DNA of 64,000 bases from Paenibacillus sp. (GTDB taxonomy: Bacteria > Bacillota > Bacilli > Paenibacillales > YIM-B00363): positions 43,151 through 107,150 of the forward strand of contig NZ_JAPSKE010000018.1 of assembly GCF_031177825.1 (NCBI RefSeq), given 5' to 3'. Within the stretch, counting starts at the first letter, position 1. Every line of letters begins with the position of its first letter. The notes beneath the pieces are model-generated. The model was not told where the DNA came from. It saw only the letters and a list, made by a program, of their open reading frames with translations, and did no database searches. Of the stretch, positions 50,239-64,000 are shown piece after piece. Position numbers and translations under genes: made by a program.

Positions 50239-50664
50239 ATGGCAAAAAAGGTCATCAAGATGGTCAAACTGCAGGTTCCTGCAGGGAAAGCGAATCCGGC
50301 TCCGCCGATCGGTCCGGCCCTCGGTCAAGCAGGCGTTAACATCATGGCGTTCTGTAAGGAGTTCAACGCTCGTACGGCCGATCAAGCGGGCTTGATCATT
50401 CCGGTCGTCATCACCGTATTCGAAGATCGTTCCTTCACCTTCGAAACCAAGACGCCGCCGGCAGCGGTATTGCTCCGCGTCGCCGCTGGCATCGAGAAGG
50501 GTTCGGGCGAACCGAACAAGAAGAAGGTCGCTACGGTAAAGCGCGCGAAGGTGCGCGAAATCGCCGAGCAGAAGATGCCTGACCTCAACGCAGCGTCCGT
50601 GGAATCGGCGATGCTGATGGTGGAAGGTACGGCTCGCAGCATGGGAATCGTGGTCGAAGACTAA
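50239..50664 (+). CDS. rplK: 50S ribosomal protein L11
   Basis: 141 residues from ATG 50239, after GAGGAGGTG; the longer frame from 50140 falls in the leader. Typical sequence [30 protein letters not shown] and [13 protein letters not shown]. It is part of the L11 stalk that binds GTPase factors. Confidence 0.97.
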   Translation: MAKKVIKMVKLQVPAGKANPAPPIGPALGQAGVNIMAFCKEFNARTADQAGLIIPVVITVFEDRSFTFETKTPPAAVLLRVAAGIEKGSGEPNKKKVATVKRAKVREIAEQKMPDLNAASVESAMLMVEGTARSMGIVVED

Positions 50665-50721
50665 TCGATTCCGCCAAACAGTGGGAGGACATTCCGCTAA
50701 TACCACTAAGGAGGAAAACCA

Positions 50722-51408
50722 ATGCCAGGCAAGAAATATCAAGAAGCCGCGAAGTTGATCGACAAGGAGACGGTGTACGAACCGGCTCAAGCGATCGAAC
50801 TCGTGAAGCAAACCGCGAAAGCGAAATTCGACGAAACCGTCGAAGTCGCCGTTCGTCTCGGCGTCGACCCGAGAAAGCAAGACCAAGCCGTTCGCGGCGT
50901 CGTCGTGCTCCCGCACGGCACTGGTAAGACGAAGCGCGTCCTCGTATTCGCCAAGGGCGACAAGGCGAGAGAAGCGGAAGCGGCTGGCGCCGATTTCGTC
51001 GGCGATCAAGACATGATCAACCGAATCCAGCAAGGCTGGTTCGACTTCGACGTCTGCGTAGCTACGCCGGACATGATGAGCGAAGTCGGTAAGCTCGGCC
51101 GGATCCTCGGCGGTAAAGGTCTTATGCCGAACCCGAAAGCGGGCACCGTTACGTTCGACGTAACGAAAGCCGTGCAAGAAATCAAAGCAGGTAAAATCGA
51201 GTATCGCCTCGACAAAGCCGGACAAATTCACGCGCCGATCGGCAAAGCATCGTTCGATGCCGACAAGCTCGTCGAAAACCTCCGTTCGCTTGTAGACGCG
51301 TTGAACCGTGCGAAGCCTGCATCCGCTAAAGGCGTATATTTGAAGAGCATCGCCGTTTCGTCCACGATGGGCCCGAGCGCTCGCGTGAACGCAGCAACGT
51401 ACCGCTAA
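50722..51408 (+). CDS. rplA: 50S ribosomal protein L1
   Basis: 228 residues after AAGGAGG. Signature sequences [34 protein letters not shown] and [14 protein letters not shown] present (split here to stay short). Stalk protein that moves E-site tRNA. Co-transcribed with rplK. Confidence 0.97.
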   Translation: MPGKKYQEAAKLIDKETVYEPAQAIELVKQTAKAKFDETVEVAVRLGVDPRKQDQAVRGVVVLPHGTGKTKRVLVFAKGDKAREAEAAGADFVGDQDMINRIQQGWFDFDVCVATPDMMSEVGKLGRILGGKGLMPNPKAGTVTFDVTKAVQEIKAGKIEYRLDKAGQIHAPIGKASFDADKLVENLRSLVDALNRAKPASAKGVYLKSIAVSSTMGPSARVNAATYR

Positions 51409-51471
51409 TCGAATCGCCGCGCAAGCGGAACGGGACTCACTTCCCGGTCATTCTAAACTTGAATAAACCAA

Positions 51472-51601
51472 CCGTAGACAGCAGGCGCCGCTTCGGCGGC
51501 TTAATCCCCTGCCGAGGTGTTATGATACGACTTCCCGGGTCGAGCCGCGTCCGCAAGGGCGCCCGACCGGCGACGTCCTCATGCAGCCTTCGTGTCTACG
51601 G
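51472..51601 (+). ncRNA. Ribosomal protein L10 leader
   Basis: CCGTAGAC (51472-51479) pairs with GTCTACGG (51594-51601), enclosing CAGGCGCCG...CGGC, CTTAATCCCCTGCCGAGGT and further stems. This is the conserved L10-leader architecture in Firmicutes. The L10-L12 complex binds it to limit rplJ-rplL expression. Confidence 0.88.
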
Positions 51602-51654
51602 AGGCTGTTCTCGTTTACACCCTGCTTATCCATTCTTACAGGAGGTGTCACCCA

Positions 51655-52152
51655 ATGCCTAACGCAAAGGTTTTAGCGGAAAAGCAGCAGCTCGTCAGCG
51701 AGGTGGCGGATAAGCTCCGCAACAGCGCGTGCACAGTCGTTGCCGATTACCGTGGCCTCTCGGTCGCGCAATCGACGGAACTGCGCAAGCAGCTTCGCGA
51801 AGCGGGCGTCGAGCTTCACGTAATCAAGAACACGCTCACTCGCCGCGCGACGGCCGCTACGGAACTGACGGAGCTCGACGAGCACCTGACGGGTCCGTCG
51901 GCGATCGCATTCAGCTCGGACATCATCGCTCCGGCGAAAATCTTGAGCAACTTCGCGAAGAAGAACGATGCGCTCAAGGTCAAAGGCGGCGTCGTCGAAG
52001 GTCGCGTCGTAGACGCGGCTCAAATCAAGGCGCTTGCGGACCTTCCGTCCCGCGAAGGACTGTTGTCCATGCTCCTCAGCGTACTCCAGGCTCCGATGCG
52101 CAACTTCGCGCTTGCGGTTAAAGCTGTCGGAGAACAGAAAGAACAAGCATAA
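51655..52152 (+). CDS. rplJ: 50S ribosomal protein L10
   Basis: 165 residues from ATG 51655, after AGGAGGTG; the frame from 51592 lies in the leader. [23 protein letters not shown] and IKNTLTRRA are typical. Anchors L7/L12 dimers on the ribosome and binds the leader RNA. Confidence 0.97.
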   Translation: MPNAKVLAEKQQLVSEVADKLRNSACTVVADYRGLSVAQSTELRKQLREAGVELHVIKNTLTRRATAATELTELDEHLTGPSAIAFSSDIIAPAKILSNFAKKNDALKVKGGVVEGRVVDAAQIKALADLPSREGLLSMLLSVLQAPMRNFALAVKAVGEQKEQA

Positions 52153-52182
52153 ATCTTATAAAATAATTGGAGGGTTATCCAA

Positions 52183-52548
52183 ATGAGCAAAGAGCAAATC
52201 ATTGAAGCCATTAAGGGTATGACCGTTCTTGAATTGAACGATCTCGTGAAAGCTATCGAAGAAGAGTTCGGCGTAACTGCAGCAGCTCCTATGGTAATGG
52301 CTGGCGGCGGCGCAGCAGCGGAAGCAGTCGCGGAGCAAACCGAATTCGACGTCATCTTGACGAGCGCTGGCGCTTCCAAGATCAACGTTATCAAAGTCGT
52401 TCGCGAAATCACGGGCCTCGGCTTGAAAGAAGCGAAAGAAGTGGTCGACAACGCACCGAAGCCGATCAAAGAAAAGATCTCCCGCGAAGACGCGGACAAG
52501 ATCAAAGCGCAGCTTGAAGAAGCGGGCGCAGTAGTAGAAGTGAAGTAA
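52183..52548 (+). CDS. rplL: 50S ribosomal protein L7/L12
   Basis: 121 residues. N-terminal dimerisation helix, Ala/Gly-rich hinge and C-terminal factor-binding domain ([35 protein letters not shown], shown in part) intact. Recruits translation GTPases. Confidence 0.97.
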   Translation: MSKEQIIEAIKGMTVLELNDLVKAIEEEFGVTAAAPMVMAGGGAAAEAVAEQTEFDVILTSAGASKINVIKVVREITGLGLKEAKEVVDNAPKPIKEKISREDADKIKAQLEEAGAVVEVK

Positions 52549-52572
52549 TCGAAGAGCCTATCGGCTTGAAAG

Positions 52573-52609
52573 CCCCTTGCGAGTGCGGTTCGCGCTCGCA
52601 GGGGGTTTT
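52573..52609 (+). terminator. Rho-independent terminator after rplL
   Basis: CCCCTTGCGAG pairs with CTCGCAGGGGG with one G-U pair, followed by TTTT. Confidence 0.85.
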
Positions 52610-52746
52610 GCTTCACGCGGAGCGATTCCGGTTTTATGGGTGGGCGAGAAGCCGATGTCTAGGCGCATGCCGGAGCGTATGACCCGCGGACTGCGGCAAA
52701 GCGTACACCACTCATTTTCGCATTCGTAGAAGGGAGTCCGCCAAGG

Positions 52747-53352
52747 ATGAGCGAGCATTATTATACGAAGACGCCGACCGCTGCATCGCAGCGCCAGACG
52801 GTCGAGGCGACGCTGCGCGGCAAACCGTATCGGTTCGTTACCGAAGCGGGCGTCTTCTCGAAGCGCGAGGTCGACTTCGGCAGCCGGGTATTGATCGAGG
52901 CGATGGACATTCCGAAAGACGCGAACGTGCTGGACGTCGGCTGCGGGTACGGGCCGATCGGGCTCGTCGCGGCTACGCTCGCGAGCGAAGGCACGGTTAC
53001 GATGCTGGACGTCAACGAGAGAGCGGTCGAGATCGCGAAGGAGAACGCGGAACGGTTGGGGATTCGGAACGTGCGCATTCTGCAAAGCGACCGATACGAG
53101 GCGTTGGAGCCGAGCGCGACGTTCGACGCGATTCTCACGAATCCGCCGATCCGGGCGGGGAAATCTATCGTTCATAGCATCTTCGACGGGGCGTTCGAGA
53201 GATTGAAACCGGGCGGGTCGTTGTGGGTCGTCATACAAAAGAAGCAAGGAGCGCCGTCGGCGTTCGCGAAGCTGGAAGAACGATTTGGCGATGTACGTGA
53301 AGCGACGAAAGAGAAGGGGTATCGGATCTTTCAGGCCATAAAGCATAATTGA
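52747..53352 (+). CDS. ybxB: Class I SAM-dependent methyltransferase, RsmC-like (YbxB)
   Basis: 201 residues from ATG 52747. SAM motif I VLDVGCGYGPIG and the nucleic-acid-base motif TNPPIRAG (NPP-I) are present. Single-domain form of the RsmC family, conserved between rplL and rpoB in Bacillales. Predicted 16S rRNA guanine N2-methyltransferase; direct substrate not shown in sequence. Confidence 0.9.
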   Translation: MSEHYYTKTPTAASQRQTVEATLRGKPYRFVTEAGVFSKREVDFGSRVLIEAMDIPKDANVLDVGCGYGPIGLVAATLASEGTVTMLDVNERAVEIAKENAERLGIRNVRILQSDRYEALEPSATFDAILTNPPIRAGKSIVHSIFDGAFERLKPGGSLWVVIQKKQGAPSAFAKLEERFGDVREATKEKGYRIFQAIKHN

Positions 53353-53373
53353 CGATTTGTCAACGCCTTTTTG

Positions 53374-53402
53374 TTGACTTCATATGTGCGGTATGGTAGC
53401 AT
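53374..53402 (+). promoter_or_regulatory. Candidate distal promoter of rpoB-rpoC
   Basis: TTGACT (53374-53379), 17-base spacer, TAGCAT (53397-53402). Confidence 0.5.
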
Positions 53403-53520
53403 TAATAATTGTCAGCATTAAAATGCCTTACCTGTCTTTAGTTCGGTAAAATGTCAAGCACTTTTTTAACGCCGTGAAAGAAGCTAAAAAAATCCTCGAA
53501 ATTTTCCGTCTTGACGTATA

Positions 53521-53549
53521 TTGCCAAAGATTTCCGACTACGATAAATG
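53521..53549 (+). promoter_or_regulatory. Candidate proximal promoter of rpoB-rpoC
   Basis: TTGCCA (53521-53526), 17-base spacer, TAAATG (53544-53549). A GC-rich hairpin (CGCCGGAA/TTCCGGCG, about 53588-53607) and a T-run near 53632-53638 follow in the leader and may attenuate transcription. No gene is supported in the 510 bases between ybxB and rpoB. Confidence 0.45.
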
Positions 53550-53863
53550 ATATGGAATTTTTCAGCTACCGCCAGGAAGAACGACTGCGCCGGAACATTC
53601 CGGCGGGGTACGCTTCTGCGCGGCGGGGCTCTTTTTTTCTCTTTTCCCATTCCGTTACCCAATAAGAGACGCTTCCGAAGAATGACGGTTTCGCTATCCT
53701 TAGTAGGACGGCGGCGCCCGTTATCCGGTTCGATTCAAGCGCTCCGTCCGCAGGATATGCGCTCCGATTCGAAAGCATGGCGCCTCTTGTTTCAATTTTG
53801 CTTGTTTTCGCGCTGTTCGTTACTCTATTCGGCAGTCCAGTAGACATGAGGGGTGAACGTAAG

Positions 53864-57400
<3,537 letters not shown>

Positions 57401-57435
57401 TTTCTATCGATCGTCGACGAGGATTTGGTTTCGTC

Positions 57436-57468
57436 GCCGGAGAGCCGCGTCATGCGGCTTGCCGGCGC
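57436..57468 (+). repeat. Strong hairpin between rpoB and rpoC
   Basis: CGCCGG/CCGGCG (57436-57441, 57463-57468) enclosing AGCCGC/GCGGCT (57444-57449, 57455-57460). No T-run follows, so processing or stability control is more likely than termination. Confidence 0.5.
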
Positions 57469-57503
57469 CATAGATCGAACAAAATAGCAGGGAGGGTTGC
57501 TCC

Positions 57504-61124
<3,621 letters not shown>

Positions 61125-61136
61125 AGGCGGAAATTC

Positions 61137-61161
61137 GGCAGGTCGATGTAATCGGCCTGCC
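61137..61161 (+). terminator. Hairpin after rpoC
   Basis: GGCAGGTCGAT (61137-61147) pairs with ATCGGCCTGCC (61151-61161) with one G-U pair. No T-run; may be a weak terminator or a processing structure. Confidence 0.45.
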
Positions 61162-61198
61162 GGCCTTATGGCTGCCAATGATTGATACGCTTTTTGTC

Positions 61199-61227
61199 TT
61201 GACATGGGCTAGACCCGGTGATAATAT
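61199..61227 (+). promoter_or_regulatory. Strong SigA promoter of rplGB-rpsL-rpsG-fusA
   Basis: TTGACA (61199-61204), 17-base spacer, TAATAT (61222-61227). Confidence 0.87.
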
Positions 61228-61288
61228 GTTACAGTGTGCCAAAAAGGTACGGTCTCATGCGAGATGTTCTTTGGAGGATATTTCAACA

Positions 61289-61540
61289 ATGTCTTATGAT
61301 GAAGAACTGCGCGGTAGACAACTGCGCATCGGCACCAAGCAAACGACGAAAGCGGTGGAGATCGGTACAGCCGCCAAGGTGTTTGTTGCAAGGGACGCAG
61401 ATCCGAAGCTGACGAGCAAAATTGTGACTCTAGCGAAGAAGATGAGCGTTGAAGTGACGTACGTCGATTCCATGAAACAACTCGGTAAAGCTTGCGGAAT
61501 CGAGGTCGGCGCCGCAATGGCCGCTATAGTGAATGAATGA
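61289..61540 (+). CDS. rplGB: L7Ae-family RNA-binding protein (YbxF/RplGB)
   Basis: 83 residues from ATG 61289. Sequence TKQTTKAVEIGTAAKVFVARDADPKLTSKI (shown partly) is the L7Ae fold; it binds kink-turn RNAs. Conserved between rpoC and rpsL in Firmicutes. Whether it is a ribosomal protein or a k-turn binder for regulatory RNAs is not settled by sequence. Confidence 0.92.
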   Translation: MSYDEELRGRQLRIGTKQTTKAVEIGTAAKVFVARDADPKLTSKIVTLAKKMSVEVTYVDSMKQLGKACGIEVGAAMAAIVNE

Positions 61541-61659
61541 AACCATGTTTTTGTCCAGGGATTCCCGAGACAAGGACATTCTCTTTTGTTCACATATGAC
61601 TCACCTGGATCTGTGGACTTAACATTTGATTTACAAACGTATTGAAGGAGGTGCAACAT

Positions 61660-62079
61660 ATGCCAACTATTAACCAGCTCGTACGCAAAGGTCGTAAAGC
61701 GAAAGTCGTAAAATCGAAGTCGCCGGCCCTCCAAAAAGGGTACAACGCGCTGCGTCGCGAAGAGACGGACCTCAGCGCTCCTCAAAAGCGCGGCGTCTGC
61801 ACTCGTGTCGGCACGATGACGCCGAAGAAGCCGAACTCGGCGCTTCGGAAATACGCTCGTGTACGCTTGACGAACAAGGTCGAGGTTACTGCCTACATCG
61901 GCGGGATCGGCCACAACCTTCAGGAGCACAGCGTCGTTCTCGTTCGCGGCGGTCGTGTTAAGGACCTTCCGGGTGTCCGTTACCACATCGTTCGCGGCGC
62001 GCTCGATACTGCAGGGGTTAACAACCGGATGCAAGCTCGTTCCAAGTACGGTACGAAGCGTCCGAAAGCGAAGAAGTAA
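61660..62079 (+). CDS. rpsL: 30S ribosomal protein S12
   Basis: 139 residues from ATG 61660, after GAAGGAGGTG; the frame from 61642 adds MKEVQH. Streptomycin-region residues are wild type ([11 protein letters not shown] and [12 protein letters not shown]). Decoding-centre protein of the 30S subunit. Confidence 0.97.
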   Translation: MPTINQLVRKGRKAKVVKSKSPALQKGYNALRREETDLSAPQKRGVCTRVGTMTPKKPNSALRKYARVRLTNKVEVTAYIGGIGHNLQEHSVVLVRGGRVKDLPGVRYHIVRGALDTAGVNNRMQARSKYGTKRPKAKK

Positions 62080-62145
62080 TTCTACAAAAATCTGCAAGAC
62101 AAGAATAGCGACTAGGAATGAATTGGTTGCGAAAGGGGGATAACT

Positions 62146-62616
62146 ATGCCACGTAAAGGTCCAGTTCCGAAGCGCGACGTGCTTCCGGATCCGATTTATA
62201 ACAGCAAGTTGGTAACTCGTCTCATTAACCGAATCATGATCGACGGTAAGCGCGGGGTCGCCCAGACGATCCTGTACGACGCGTTCGAATTGATTCGTCA
62301 ACGTACGGGCAACGAGCCTATGGAAGTATTCGAGGCGGCGATCAAGAACATCATGCCGGTACTCGAGGTCAAAGCTCGCCGTGTCGGCGGTGCAAACTAC
62401 CAAGTTCCGATCGAAGTGAAGCCGGAGCGCCGCACTTCGTTAGGTCTTCGTTGGTTGGTCAACTACTCGCGCAATCGCGGCGAGAAGACGATGACGGAGC
62501 GCCTTGCCGCTGAAATCATCGACGCCAGCAACAACACGGGCGCATCGGTCAAGAAGCGCGAAGATACGCACAAGATGGCCGAAGCGAACAAGGCGTTTGC
62601 CCACTACCGTTGGTAG
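62146..62616 (+). CDS. rpsG: 30S ribosomal protein S7
   Basis: 156 residues after [30 protein letters not shown] and [11 protein letters not shown] are typical. Assembly-initiating protein of the 30S head; translationally coupled with fusA 38 bases on. Confidence 0.97.
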   Translation: MPRKGPVPKRDVLPDPIYNSKLVTRLINRIMIDGKRGVAQTILYDAFELIRQRTGNEPMEVFEAAIKNIMPVLEVKARRVGGANYQVPIEVKPERRTSLGLRWLVNYSRNRGEKTMTERLAAEIIDASNNTGASVKKREDTHKMAEANKAFAHYRW

Positions 62617-62654
62617 GATTTATACAAAACTAGGATAGAAGGGAGAGCTAACGA

Positions 62655-64000
62655 ATGCCAAGAGCGTTCTCTTTGCAGAACACGCGCAACATCGGCATCA
62701 TGGCCCATATCGACGCGGGCAAGACGACGACGACCGAGCGCATTTTGTTCTTTACCGGACGCGTTCATAAGATCGGCGAAGTGCATGAAGGCGCCGCGAC
62801 GATGGACTGGATGGAACAAGAACAAGAGCGCGGCATCACGATCACGTCGGCTGCGACGACGGCGCAATGGAAGGGCCATCGCGTCAACATCATCGACACG
62901 CCAGGACACGTAGACTTCACGGTTGAAGTCGAACGTTCCTTGCGCGTACTCGACGGCGCGGTTGCGGTATTCTCCGCTAAGGAAGGCGTAGAGCCGCAAT
63001 CCGAAACCGTATGGCGTCAAGCGGAGCGCTACGGCGTACCGCGGATCGCATACGTCAACAAGATGGACATCATCGGCGCCGACTTCTTGAACGCAGTCGA
63101 GTCGATGAAAGATCGTCTCGGCGCGAATGCGGTTCCGATTCAGCTGCCGATGGGCGCCGAAGCGGACTACGTGGGATACGTCGATCTCGTCACCAACGTT
63201 GCTTACCGTTTCACGGACGACATGGGCAGCTTGGAGGAATTGAGCGAAATCCCGGCCGAGTTCAAGTCGAAGGCCGAAGAGCTTCGGAATCATTTGATCG
63301 AGAAGGTCGCGGAACTTGACGAAGACTTGACGATGAAATACCTCGAAGGCGAAGAAATTTCCGTCGACGAGCTCAAGGTTGCCCTGCGCAAAGGTACCGT
63401 AGCGGTGAAAATCTATCCGGTTATCGCAGGCTCTTCCTACAAGAACAAAGGCGTACAGCCGATGCTCGACGCGGTTATCGATTACTTGCCTGCTCCTACG
63501 GACGTTCCGGACATCAAGGGCGTTCTGGAAGACGGCACGGAAGTCGTTCGGAAATCCTCCGACAGCGAGCCGTTCTCGGCGCTTGCGTTCAAGATCATGA
63601 CGGACCCGTATGTCGGTCGTCTGACGTTCTTCCGCGTATACTCCGGTGTTCTTAACTCCGGTTCGTACGTATTGAACGCGACGAAAGGCAAACGCGAACG
63701 GATCGGCCGGATTCTGCAGATGCACGCGAACTCTCGCGAAGAGATTCAAGAAGTGTACGCGGGCGACATCGCTGCAGCGGTAGGCCTTAAGGACACGATT
63801 ACGGGCGATACGCTCTCCGACGAGAAGAGCCCGGTTATTCTCGAGTCCATGAACTTCCCTGAGCCGGTTATCTCGATCGCCGTCGAGCCGAAGTCCAAAG
63901 CGGACCAAGACAAGATGGGCGTCGCGCTCACGAAGCTCGCGGAAGAAGATCCGACGTTCCGTTACTACACGGACGAAGAGACGGGCCAGACGATCATTCA
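62655..64000 (+). CDS. fusA: Translation elongation factor G (3' end outside the window)
   Basis: Starts at ATG 62655 after AAGGGAGAG and stays open to the window end (448 codons visible). G-domain motifs [25 protein letters not shown] switch region (GAATMDW), DTPGHVDFT and NKMD are intact, followed by domain II and the start of domain III. Promotes ribosomal translocation. Confidence 0.96.
   Translation, partial: MPRAFSLQNTRNIGIMAHIDAGKTTTTERILFFTGRVHKIGEVHEGAATMDWMEQEQERGITITSAATTAQWKGHRVNIIDTPGHVDFTVEVERSLRVLDGAVAVFSAKEGVEPQSETVWRQAERYGVPRIAYVNKMDIIGADFLNAVESMKDRLGANAVPIQLPMGAEADYVGYVDLVTNVAYRFTDDMGSLEELSEIPAEFKSKAEELRNHLIEKVAELDEDLTMKYLEGEEISVDELKVALRKGTVAVKIYPVIAGSSYKNKGVQPMLDAVIDYLPAPTDVPDIKGVLEDGTEVVRKSSDSEPFSALAFKIMTDPYVGRLTFFRVYSGVLNSGSYVLNATKGKRERIGRILQMHANSREEIQEVYAGDIAAAVGLKDTITGDTLSDEKSPVILESMNFPEPVISIAVEPKSKADQDKMGVALTKLAEEDPTFRYYTDEETGQTII

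Overview
The window comes from the chromosome of a high-GC, spore-forming Firmicute of the Paenibacillaceae type (Paenibacillus, Cohnella or a close relative). Three things support this. First, a CotF-like spore coat gene, SigH, an SLH-domain surface protein and the ctsR-mcsA-mcsB-clpC heat-shock operon are present. Second, the long conserved run radA-disA-pssA-yacL-ispDF-gltX-cysES-mrnC-rlmB-rae1-sigH-rpmG-secE-nusG-rplKAJL-rpoBC-rpsLG-fusA follows Bacillales order. Third, the intergenic and start signals are Bacillales-like: strong GGAGG ribosome sites, frequent TTG/GTG starts, a T-box, an L10 leader and a CtsR box. Almost all genes read on the + strand. There are no tRNA or rRNA genes, CRISPR arrays or recognisable transposons.

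Layout. (1) 1-3.6 kb: the end of an unidentified ORF, a CotF-like coat protein, and a two-gene unit of an alpha/beta hydrolase plus a cytoplasmic pectinesterase. (2) 3.5-9 kb: pcrB-pcrA-ligA. (3) 9-16.5 kb: accessory signalling, namely a secreted three-domain hydrolase, a SARP-type response regulator facing a 1017-residue double-kinase hybrid sensor, an HD-GYP phosphodiesterase diverging from the kinase, and a previously unlisted 53-codon ORF on the minus strand. (4) 16.6-21.7 kb: a five-gene nickel-type ABC importer preceded by a perfect GTGTTAC-N14-GTAACAC palindrome that looks like a NikR operator. (5) 21.8-26.6 kb: the CtsR-controlled protein quality-control operon. (6) 26.6-35.9 kb: an envelope island between clpC and radA. 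It holds a cyclic-di-GMP-I riboswitch in front of a giant SLH protein, a class A penicillin-binding protein with a highly charged tail, a hypothetical gene, and a LysM-anchored choice-of-anchor I protein with a Pho-box-like promoter. (7) 36.1 kb to the end: the conserved housekeeping string, with an in-frame IspD-IspF fusion and a cysteine T-box ahead of cysE-cysS. fusA is cut by the window end.

How the parts relate. Second messengers recur: DisA makes c-di-AMP, the HD-GYP protein probably degrades c-di-GMP, and the riboswitch senses c-di-GMP to control a surface protein. The most useful regulatory predictions are the c-di-GMP-I riboswitch (near certain from sequence), the Cys T-box (UGC specifier and UGGA pairing to a U73 discriminator), the NikR-type palindrome, and a 13-bp inverted repeat between the hybrid kinase and HD-GYP genes. 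I found no clear evidence for a wholly new defence or mobile system.
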